A DNA stretch of 64,000 nt, from assembly GCA_020744425.1 (NCBI GenBank), contig JAGMUV010000002.1, positions 4,260,501 through 4,324,500 of the forward strand. The letters run 5' to 3'. The notes beneath the pieces were generated by a model. It had not been told where the DNA came from, ran no database searches, and worked only from the letters and a program-made list of their open reading frames with translations. This DNA is from Dactylonectria macrodidyma (Eukaryota > Ascomycota > Sordariomycetes > Hypocreales > Nectriaceae). Both the position numbers and the translations under genes were made by a program. Below are positions 12,007 through 21,695 of this stretch, piece by piece. Within the stretch, counting starts at the first letter, position 1. The number at the start of each line of letters is the position of its first letter.

Positions 12007-14384
12007 CTATCGGTCCGAATAATATTCCGGCTGCGTAGCAGGAATGATAATGACATCTTCAACGGCTGACGACGCTGATGACTGTGACCGGGCCGGAGCC
12101 GCGGCCACGGCCCCGGCGCCCCTCCCTCTACCTCGTCCTCCTCTAGATCCTCTTCCCCTTGTATTTGTATGGCCTCGTGATCTTGGCGTTGACAGTTTTC
12201 GGGACTGTTGGCTGCTTGGTGTGTCCACAAGCTCGGTCTGTGACAGCGTGCGCCGTACGCTTGGGTTGAGCCGGCGGGTCGTCTGTGGGTTTTGGCGAGG
12301 CTGCCGGGGGGTCTGTTGGCTTTGGGTCTGTTGCTGGGGACTCGAGGTCACACTGGCTTGTAGATATGAGGGTATCGTGAGCTTCTTATTCACAGGTATT
12401 CGAGGTCGGCCGCGGAGGTTAGCGACAACGTCAGGGTCGCGGATCAGTAGAAGTGGCTCTTCGAGGTCCTAGAGATAGAAATTAGTAGATTTCTCATACT
12501 AAGAGCTGTAATTCCTACCAGAGGTTTATGGAGCCACCAGCGGGGCAGGATAACTTCCTTTAACAACGGCTCTTTAGTCACCAGCAAGTCGTAGATATAG
12601 TGACTGCAGGGAAGACCGTATTGCTGTGTGAAGTTGCCGGAACACGGTCTCAACGGCTCGGGGGTCGGCTGCGTGAGTGATAGGAAAGCTGCCTCAGCAA
12701 ATCGATGCTGCTTGACAAGCAAATCGACAGCAGCGTAGGTTATTTGTAAGGGAACCTTACCAAGCCATTCCCGGCCCATGTATTCTCGTCGCTGACGCAT
12801 CATCATTCTAGCTGCCTGTTGCTCATAGTCACGCTGCTTCTTTTTCAACATCTGTTGGATAGCTTTGTGTAGGTGAAGCAGGTCACCGGTGCCGGTGACT
12901 AGGAATGACTTCACATCCTTGTGAGCAGTCTCAACAGGGCTGTTAACCCTCTGGCCGAAGTTACGATAGCGGCAAATGTAGCACTTTGCCCACTGTTCCC
13001 GCCAAGGCATATACTCCCTTGAGATGTATCGAAGGATTGACTTTTGCTGTGGGTTGTATGCATCGTTCATCGAGGCCCAAGCCGCCTTGAAGTCACTCAC
13101 TTGGTCGGCATAGATGACTCGGTGCCAGGCGGAAAACATCGTCTCGCGGGTCAATTCACCTTGTGTGCTAGGCGGCGGTGCTGGTGATGCTGAGTCTCGA
13201 TTGCCGTAAGTTCCTTCATTGGCCTCGCGATAGAGGGCTTCATGATGTCGATCACTGAGACTAGGCGTTGGCATACAATCGTCATCATCGTCATCATCGT
13301 CAGTATCTTCATCAGCATCGGCGTCTTTTGGGTCCTTCCAACGGGCTGCGATCTTAGCCTTGATGTTGGCGTTGATGTGAAAGACGCACAACTGCTGCTG
13401 CGTGTCTGGAAAGGTCACATAAAGGGCGTTTTTTAGGGCTATTTCCTTGTCAGTGATGACAACAGAAGGCACTCGGATTCCAAGGAAACGGCGGAAATCA
13501 TCTACTTGGTCACAAAGCCACTGAAATCCTTCCTCTTTTTCGGAGTTGATGAGGCCAAAGCCAAAGTTAGCTACAGACTTTTGGTCTGTGACGCCAGTGA
13601 CCTGGAAAAGGTACATTTTAAAGCGATTAGTCTTGTATGTATTGTCCATACCAAGAACCTCTGGAAACCTCTTCCACATCAGCTCACACCAAGGATAAGT
13701 CCAGAAAACAGCCTCAACTTTGCGGTCAGCACTATACCGTACGAGGTGCTTGAGACCCTGATCTTGGAGGGAGCCGATCCACGCCTGCGTCGCTGTTTTG
13801 CCGCCGAGGGATGCCTGCCGCAGCTTCTGACGGTCATTATAGATGTCTTTTTGTCGAAAGAAAGACGGCTCGATCGTCACATCACGTATGATATCACTCA
13901 TCTCGCGGGCGGGGAGGGATTTGTGCTTGAAAAGAGATCGCTCGACTTCTAGCTGCTCTGGTGTGCGGCGGCGATGCATCACGTGTGCGGACGGGTCGAG
14001 GGACGGGCCGTGGTTATGATCAGAGACCGCGACTCGGTAGGTCCAGAGATAGTTGAGCTTTTGCGTTGCTGACGCTGTGATCTTGAACGGGCAGTCGACC
14101 TTTTGCGTACTGGATTTGCGTACACCAGCAGCTTCACACTCACGAGCGTCACCGCGGTCACAACGCAGTTGAATATAAGTTGGCTGCCTAACGCCATGAA
14201 TCTCACGATAGTTACCAGGTGACTTCTTCACTAAGGCGGCGCCGTTCTTGCGATAGAAGTCTTGCAGAGACTTGACGAGGTCATCCAGAGACGAGAATTG
14301 CGCTGACGGCGGCGGCGGTGGGATTTGAGAACCTAGGGAAAAGATGCCGTTGACGGCATCGTCTTCAGCGTGAGATTGAGTCAT
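12007..14384 (-). CDS. MULE transposase with FAR1-like and SWIM zinc-binding motifs
   Basis: DDE transposase of the Mutator superfamily, predicted to cut and rejoin the element's ends. Exons are complement(12519..14384) and complement(12007..12468), joined across a 50-nt GT-AG intron; the product is 775 residues. The N-terminus has a FAR1/WRKY-GCM1-type zinc-binding region (Cys near 75, 83 and 98, and HNH near 123-125). The MULE core carries candidate catalytic acids D247 (LGMDNTYKTNR), D312 (VVITDKEIAL) and E485 (NSPVETAHKDVK), with the family C2H motif CVFH at 333-336. An acidic insert (about 353-370) lies between the second and third acids. A SWIM-type finger (CSGNFTQQYGLPCSHYI) starts near 587. 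Exon 2 adds RGRPRIPVNKK and an RG-rich tail. Starting at the ATG at 14384, it lies downstream of, and in the same orientation as, the Zn2Cys6 gene. Confidence 0.93.
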
Positions 14385-14585
14385 TGTGACTCGTGAGAAA
14401 TGGTTGTGTGGAATAGCAGAGGGGCGACGCGATAGTAAAAGGTCTAAGTTGGCCTAGGAATTGCGATCCGATATCGCGGGGTGTTGTAAGCGAGGGTGAT
14501 CACGTGACTATAAGCCTTTCCTAATGTGGCTAGCGTTTTGGAAGTCATGTGATAAATTTCCCTCTTTAGGCAAGCGTATTTTGGG

Positions 14586-14629
14586 TACAGCCCGGATAGC
14601 AATATCATACAGCCCGAATAGCACTACTC
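14586..14629 (-). repeat. MULE right terminal inverted repeat
   Basis: The exact reverse complement of the left repeat. Its outer end is 23 bp from the stop codon of the Zn2Cys6 regulator. Confidence 0.9.
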
Positions 14630-14652
14630 ATTTTAACAAGCTTAGACGTTCA

Positions 14653-16174
14653 CTAGGCGATGACGAGATTGTCTAGAGCAACACGCGCCGTCTCTAGAAT
14701 CCTGGTACAATTGCGTTCCTCCGGAGTGCACGGCTTGTTCGGGTAGATGACGCCAGTAGTTACCGACTTGGGCGTGTTCCCGGTTGCGATGAGCTCGTCG
14801 AGCAACTCGTGGCGCTTCCGTGTACGGTCCTCCAGCAGGGTGACGACGTCTTTGAGCCCGAGCTGGGTGTAGGTCGCATGGGGTATTCCGAAGTCAACCT
14901 TGCCCATGCCATACACGTCAAGCCGCAAGATGGCGCGAATCGTCATTCGCCACATGTCGGGGGCCATGCTGGAGTTGTTGTAGGAGTGGATAGCAGAGCA
15001 ATGGTCAGATGTCTCGCCAACACTTCCCCACAAACCGCCGATGTCCTTGAAAGTGAACCAGAAAAAGCGTCCTTGCTTCTTTGCCAAGGCTGTCTCAGCA
15101 TCGACCATCTCAAGGATGGTAGCGTAGGCGTTACAGGCTGAAGGGACCAGGGTTCCCAAAAGCATGAGGTTTTGGAAGCTTTGGATCGGGGTTGGGGCAG
15201 AAGGCTCGTCGATGAGCGGGATCGAACAAGTAGAACACTTAATGACGTCGTGTGCCACTTTGGACGCGTTGCGCGCGACGCGCATAGCTGGGATCACCTC
15301 TTGAGGTAGGTGGGAGAGGCTGTCGAGAGCGAGGAATAGAGTGGAGAGGCAGCTGCAACTGACTGTATGAACTGCCCGCATCGACGGCGGCGGGGGCGGG
15401 GGCGGCGGTGTCGACACGGAGCCGGTGGGAGAACCCACCGACGTGCCATGATCGCTGTCAAGCGATGAGTTGGCTGGCGTCGAAGAGCTCGTTGCCCGAG
15501 GCAAGCTTACTTGTTCAGCCATATATCGCTGTAAGGAATCACTAAGGTCTCTTGAGACACCGTGCGCATGGTCCGGCTCATCAAAATTGATGTTCCCAAG
15601 AAGGTCAACACCGCTGAGGTTCATAGGGGGAACGACGTTTGTTCCATCTGGTGCCATATCGGCAGAAAGAAAGAGGTTTGGGTCAGTAGGCACATCGAAG
15701 TAGTTGCCGGGGAGGACATCCCAGAACTCCATGTTAGAGGGATTCGACTCGTCGAGGAAGTTGAGATTCTGGTCAGCCGGGATCGACGACTGCATCTGAA
15801 AGCCACCCATGAATATGGACGGATGAGAAGGGTTCATGGCGCCCAATGGCGTAGTTGTCAAGTCATCGTGCACGAGCTCCTCTGTGACAGCTGGTTGAGC
15901 TTCTTCCTCGACATGCCTTCGCTTGCGAGGGCGGCCCATGGGTTTCTGTGGGGAATAGTGGCACTGGATGCCTTCTTTGCGACACCGCGCGCAACCATCG
16001 GCTTCCTTGGAGCAGGCAAGTTTTCGAGATCCTAGATGGCCGACCAATTAGTCTCCGAGTCGGGCGTCGGATGGACCGGATCAGGGGGGTCAAAAGAGGA
16101 TACTTACGGCACTCATCACAAGCCCGGTGTTTAGGAACACCGTCCGGGGCCGGAGGAGGGGCGGCGGACTTCAT
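14653..16174 (-). CDS. Zn2Cys6 transcription factor, AflR-like
   Basis: Fungal binuclear-cluster DNA-binding regulator, nuclear. Exons are complement(16108..16174) and complement(14653..16031) with a 76-nt GT-AG intron that splits the zinc cluster, a common arrangement; the product is 481 residues. The joined cluster has cysteines 19, 22, 29, 36, 39 and 46 in perfect CX2CX6CX6CX2CX6C spacing, followed by the basic stretch GRPRKRR. A linker rich in Ser/Pro, with eight consecutive prolines near residue 212, precedes a C-terminal region. Motifs there such as SCSCLSTLFLALDSL, ARNASKVAHDVIKCSTC and QNLMLLGTLVPSACNAYATI resemble the AflR family of specialised-metabolism regulators. No fungal-specific TF domain of the long type is obvious. 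Targets are unknown. The nearest gene on its 5' side is a membrane acyltransferase, 3.4 kb away. Confidence 0.88.
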
Positions 16175-18497
16175 AGCGAAATGCAAGAAGCGCGGAGTAT
16201 CGACCAAGTCGCAAAAATGGAAAGCCTGATGGCGTCTTGGTGGTCAATCTTGGATTCAACCAACAAGCTGCGTAGTGCTACCCCGAGTCGGCCTGATGGA
16301 AGTGGAGCGAGAGAGAAAAGTCTCCGACACTGGAGCAAACTCCTCAACGCAAGACCTTCATATAAGAAAAAAAAAAGAGAGCAGGACAAGATGCCGGCGA
16401 TGACTGAACTGGGCCCCGAAAGCCAGGCCGCAAGCGCGACTTACCACCAAAACGGGCGATGAGGTGCAGAAGCCGAGATGAAGCACCACGATCGACCAAG
16501 TGGGAGGGAGAAGGTTAATTGTCAGCACTTACGCGCGGTCACCAACAGGCATGGCGCAACGCAGCCCAGCCAGCCAAGAACCAAGAAGCCACTGGGCCGG
16601 AGGAGGGTCCCGCATCCATGGCTCTATAACCGGACCTAACGCTGCAGAGCTTCGCAGAACCAGGGCTTGTGGTGTTGCAGTGCGTTCAGCCCTGTGAGGA
16701 GAAGTGAGGAGATGGGCCCCGAGATGGGGCCGCCGAGTCAAATCAGCGTCCAGGAGCCCAACACCCGGACCCGAGATGCGCGCGCCGCCCTCTGGGTGGC
16801 TCCAGCCGAGCAGATTTAGGCGTTTGGCAGGCCGAAGACGGGTATGTTTTGGAACTTTGGTCGCTTGGTTCTCTGGTTCTTTTGGGGACGGGACGGCAGT
16901 ACAGATGCATGGTCCGTTTGACGGTCCACCGGTGTGGCGGAGACTCTTGATGCTGCTGCATCGGCTGCTCATACTGTTGCTCGTGTGTACCGATGCTTGA
17001 TCTGCAGTTTGTTCGGCGGTTGCCTCCAATGCCCGAATATCCACGGGAAAACGGGCTCAAGGGTGCTTGAAGTTATTCAATAGAGCTGCCACAACCACCG
17101 TGTTGACCCGCCCAGCTGCGGATGCCGTATGTTCGCCAAGGCTTCCTTCCATCCAGGAGCTCGCACTCGCTGTCACACCCCACGTGGAAAGCATTTGGCT
17201 GAAGGATGGAGGGGAAAAGACGGTCAACGAAGGACGGGATGCAGTTCGTCTCCACTCTTGCCGCCAGCCCTAAAACTTGACTGCTTGAACCTATCATGAT
17301 CCAATATATCTTCGTTTGGGAGAGTTAGTAATAAATCCTCGATTATGTCATTGACAGCTTTGCGTGGGCAGAATCCTCGTGAGGCCCGTCCTCTTGGGTT
17401 GGGTCCTTCCCAGTGACAAGGCTACGGGATCATCGCTTTGCCACCATCCTGGCCGTGCTAACTCTGAATTGCCTTGGCTAGGGTTAGCCCACGTCAGCGT
17501 GTCGGTGCCGTCAATATCTGACGTACAGGAGCGATCCGACGTTTCTCGATACAGCAGCCAATTAAGCAGACCGGGGATCCGTTAAGATGGTGGTTTAACT
17601 CGATGGCGGCTCCGAGACGCTGGCCTGATTCCAACGCATGAGAGGAACCCGGTCATTCGATCTGGGATGTGTTGGTAGATCTCGGTGGGATTCCAGGTTC
17701 TAGTTCCCACCCGCATTTGCGACCTGGTCTCGGCCTGTGCTTGCATGTTAAGCTAGCGCGGGTCCCATCCCAATGTCCTTGTCGTGCTGAAAGACAGGGA
17801 AGCTCGGCAAGCGACTGTAGATATCTAAGATTTCGAGCTCCAAATTCAACAACATCGAAGGCAGTTTGATGATTCGAGTGCTTCGAGAATTCGTTCGACT
17901 CTATTCCGCCAGCGACTCCCTGATCATGCGGGTCAGGAGAAACCGAAGTAGAAGGATGGCACAAAATCCACATCAGGAAGACGGTTTCTTTGGTTGTGGA
18001 GCGGAAGACTCGGAGTGTTGCGTTGCGTCGTATGCCTTGTGGCGAAGCCTCTGCGCAGAGAACTTTGTGGGAATACGAGATACTCCTCAATCCAGCATCA
18101 AACCCTCAACTACCGTATCCCTCTCTAGTCTCCCATCTCCCCATTTCTCATCTCTCATCTCTCACCTCTCATCTGACAAGTGGAACAGCCAAGAGCTGAA
18201 ATCGCAGCCTCATTCAAGTCAGCGAAGGGCCGAGTTGTTCGCACCAGGCTTCCGCTACCTACAATGCAACTGATGCATCATGCAGGCGGGGTTGAAGGTA
18301 ACTGGCAAAATCACGGTAGCTCGGCGGTGAGTGGACTTTGATTGGATATGGGAGCGGATGGGTGGGATTGAAGTGCAGCATGATGGTCTAGGTACCTACC
18401 TAGAAAGACTAGATAGTACCTATGCATTCAAGATGCTGGGTCATGGAGGTGCCGCTGGAGATGAAGTTGTGTGTTGAGTTGATGGCGTAGCAGTGAT

Positions 18498-18531
18498 GGT
18501 GGGGGGGGAAGGAGGGGGAATGGCGGGGAGG
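18498..18531 (+). repeat. G-rich tract, possible G-quadruplex
   Basis: Runs of eight, five and four guanines within 34 bases, plus shorter GG pairs. If the eight-base run supplies two tracts, four G-tracts are available for a quadruplex. Confidence 0.5.
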
Positions 18532-18744
18532 CCATAGGGCTGATGGATGCCTCAGTGTGTGACAGAGGCGCAGTGCACGGTTGGCAGTCGGTCAACCAGA
18601 TAATACCCTAGAGAGACCCTGTAATTCAAGGCCCTGTTCTGTAGTAACCCTGGGCTAGAGGCCCTGTAAGGCTCAGTCGTCCCCTGTGGCTAGCAGCATG
18701 CTCGTCACTCGGCTTCACAGCACCCCGCTATAAGTTGCCCACCA

Positions 18745-18766
18745 CTAGGTACCTACAGGTACCTAG
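18745..18766. repeat. Perfect inverted repeat CTAGGTACCT-ac-AGGTACCTAG
   Basis: Two 10-bp arms with a two-base spacer; each arm contains the self-complementary core AGGTACCT. Similar motifs recur in other intergenic regions of the window. Confidence 0.8.
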
Positions 18767-19470
18767 TAGTTTGTAGTCACCATTTGTAGTCAACTTTTGT
18801 TGGTCACCCGCCCTATGCATTTGTGTGAATCTCGCAGGCCGAGGAGGGAGAATATCATATTGCTATGTTCTTGGTAGAAGACTGCAGGTGATACGAGAAT
18901 ATGACAACTGCCTAGTACCTACACAAGGTACCTCGGGTTGGGACTGGCCCGTCCCACGTCAGCCAGCCTCGTTTGCTGTAAGCTGGCCAACGTCAGAAGC
19001 TCATTTCATCCGTCTTCTCCACCGACAACGTGGACCGTCTCAGGTGTATCGATGACGGCTCCATCTGACTTTGATCTCGCGAGTTCGTTCGTTTCTAGTC
19101 CACATCAAGCTTCGGCTCTGCCACTCATTAGCACTTCAGTAGGTCACGAGCGCAACCCTCCTTGTCATCACTTGTCACCACTTGACAAGAGAGAAAACAA
19201 ACCCATGCGCATAACGTACAAGGTACAAAGCCCACAAAGTGTGAGAACCGAAGAAGGGGGTGCATTCGGAACTAGTCCTTCCATCTCGCGTTCCACCAAA
19301 AATTCATGGGCTAGCTGCAGGTTGTCCGTGGTGCATTGAGCTTACGGCCCATCATCCCTTCATCCTCTTCTTTGTCATGATCTATCATACCTTACCTAGG
19401 AGTCGGTAGCTCCCAATACTGCCTGTAGAGTACCTGGTAAAGAGTAGTATTTTCCTACAGCTACTCGAGT

Positions 19471-19520
19471 ACTCGTTACAACTTGGCCCGACTTGCTACA
19501 ACTCGCTAAGACTCGCTACG
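19471..19520 (+). repeat. Tandem 10-bp repeat in the acyltransferase leader
   Basis: Five consecutive 10-mers related to ACTCGCTACA: ACTCGTTACA, ACTTGGCCCG, ACTTGCTACA, ACTCGCTAAG and ACTCGCTACG. A short TTGCG repeat follows (about 19526-19539). The array ends 70 bp before the start codon. Confidence 0.75.
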
Positions 19521-19590
19521 ACGCATTGCGTTGCGTTGCTTTCTGCACCCGCCAACCGCCTATGCAAAGTATATCTCTAACCTCACCGCC

Positions 19591-21424
19591 ATGGCCACCA
19601 ATCTATTGCCCGATCTGGGAGACATGGCCCGGCTCAGCTACCGAGAATCTTTTGCCCGCGCCGTAGCCGAGCATCGTCGCCGCCCTCTCGTCCTCCCGTA
19701 TGGCCTGCTGGGTCCTATGGTGCTTGCACCCATCTGGCTCGCCATCCCACACACCAAGCGGCCCTGGATATACCGCTCGAGATGGCTCATCGTCGGCCTC
19801 GTCGTGGCCTTGGACCTTGACATGGTCTTTTCCATGAGCAGCCATAACGTCGCCTGCGCCTACGGGGCTGGCCTCATGGCTATGTGGGGGATCCTGACTA
19901 CCCTCGATCTGCTGGTTTGGTCGCGTCCACAGTTCAACGCTGCCAGGGCTATCCTCGTTCCCATGAGCGTCTACGCGGGCAAGATATCGAACGGTACAGC
20001 CAAGGCCTCGGGTGAGGGCATTGATGTCAAACTCGCGCATTATGATGGGTTACGTCAACGCAAGCTAGACTTGGTCGCTACATCCGGTCTCCACGTCGCC
20101 TCCAACACATCTTCAAGCGACGGCAAGCCTCGACTCGACAGGCCCCAGTACGATAACCCCCAGCAAGATGACCCCCAACACGAGAATCAACCCGACTGCA
20201 TCTGGCAGCCCTTCCCCGAGGACGCACCATTTCTGCAGCGCCTCAACTGGGCCATGGATTTCGTCACCAACTACAGGTGCATAGGTGCGTTCGGCTTCTC
20301 CGAAGAGATGCAACCCCAGGTTCATGTCGACCTGCAACTGCCCCTGTCAACATGCCCTTGTCAACCCACTCCCTGTTAAATGTCATGTCAACCTGCTAAC
20401 ACACGTCTTTCTGTTCTTATTAGGCTGGAACTGTTCCATCTCTTCGGTTCCCCTCCCCCAGATCCCTACTCGCATCCACCTCGGTGACCCTGTCACTCTC
20501 GATGGCATGCCCGTCGTCTCTAGGAGCGGATACCGCCGCAGCCTTTCCAAGTCCGAGTTTCTCTGGACCCGCGTCTGGACCGTCGTCGTCTTGTACCTCG
20601 TGCTGGATTTTCTCGCCGTCTTTATGATGAAAGACCCCTATTTCATCTTCGGCCCTGACCAGAACAGCGGCCACGAGCTTCCGGAGTTTCTGCGCCGACT
20701 GCCTTCTTGGGTGTTGCTCACCTACCGTCAACTGTTCAGTCTGGCAGGTATCTTCGCCGCCATCGGCGCCATCTTTAACCTCCATGACATATTCCAGTAC
20801 TTCGTCTTCTCCCTCGTGTTTCCTATCCGTGGGGAGCTCTGGCAGTACACCACCACCTTTGGCTCCTTCTCCCAGGTCCTAAATAGAGGGCTGGCAGGCT
20901 GGTGGGGATCATGGTGGCACCAGACTTTTCGCTTGCAATTCAGCTCACCTGCCAGTTATCTGGTTAGGAATAGTTACTTGTCCAGGGGGACGCTGGCTAC
21001 TCAAATCGTTACCATGCTTGTGTCTTTTTTCCAGTCGGGCTTGCTCCACGCCTCTGGAAGCCAGTCGTCGATGCCCAAAACGAAGTTATGGCGTGCACCA
21101 GCATTCTTTCTCCTCCAACCTCCGGGCATCATAATCCAGCAAGCCCTAAATTGGGCCATCGACACATACCTTCCTCATGTACCCATCATGGTCCGCCGGG
21201 CTTTCAATACGGTATCGACGTTGGCCTGGCTGCAGCTGACGGCGCGATTTTTCTGTGATGACATAGCTTCGACAGGACTCTGGCTCCTCGAGCCCATCCC
21301 TCTTTCCCCCCTCCGATTATTAGGCTTCGGTCATCCGAATGATCATTGGTGGCGATGGACTTGGGACATGTTCCCAGTGTGGCATTCTGGTGACAATTGG
21401 TGGGCGAGCGGTTTGCAAATTTAG
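19591..21424 (+). CDS. Wax-synthase-like membrane-bound acyltransferase
   Basis: Polytopic membrane protein of the wax-synthase/MBOAT-like type, a group that includes fungal acetyltransferases of specialised metabolism as well as lipid O-acyltransferases. Exons are 19591..20284 and 20424..21424 with a 139-nt GT-AG intron; the product is 564 residues. The ATG at 19591 was chosen for its strong context (CACCGCCATGG); the frame upstream has no ATG. About seven or eight hydrophobic segments are visible. The splice junction yields RCIGWNCSI, like the RGIGWNW motif of this family. The likely catalytic histidine is H397 in WWGSWWHQTFR. A hydrophilic, Gln/Asp/Pro-rich loop lies at about 190-230. It converges with TERT (271 bp between stop codons). 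The acyl acceptor is unknown. Confidence 0.85.
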
Positions 21425-21695
21425 ACAATTGCTGCATCATGTAGTCGGGATATAACCAAGGCGTTTCTAGACTAGACGTACGATGTTCTCATGTCGCAAA
21501 TCCTGGTAGATAGATACTTATATACAGCAGAATACACTTGAACAATAGACAGGTTAGGATTCGGGAGTTTGGGGTATAGGTAGAGCAATCATCGTCGATT
21601 GTTTTTCAGCAGATCGCCAAGATGGCTCCCATGATTAACTTCACAGTTTGTACAAGGGTCGCTTTCCATTCTTCCTTAGATGCGTGTCAAGCACA

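Larger units (their letters stand above)
11763..14629 (-). mobile_element. Complete Mutator-like (MULE/Hop-type) DNA transposon
   Basis: A 2867-bp element bounded by 44-bp inverted repeats that are identical as read (11763-11806 and 14586-14629). It encodes one uninterrupted two-exon transposase on the minus strand. The immediate flanks share ATTTTA (11755-11760 on the left, 14630-14635 on the right), but a perfect 8-10 bp target duplication is not evident. The duplication has either decayed or the ends are set one or two bases off. No stop codons or frameshifts are present, so there is no visible inactivation by RIP-type mutation. The subterminal regions (11807-12006 and 14385-14585) are AT-rich and noncoding. 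Confidence 0.9.
16175..19590. other. Intergenic region between the Zn2Cys6 gene and the acyltransferase gene
   Basis: About 3.4 kb of noncoding sequence between two divergent genes. It contains a TCTCAT-type microsatellite (about 18145-18175), a G-rich tract (18498-18531), GGTACC palindromes (about 18387-18403 and 18745-18766) and a 10-bp periodic repeat just before the acyltransferase start. Open frames here, such as 17653-18090 minus, show no protein features. Confidence 0.5.
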
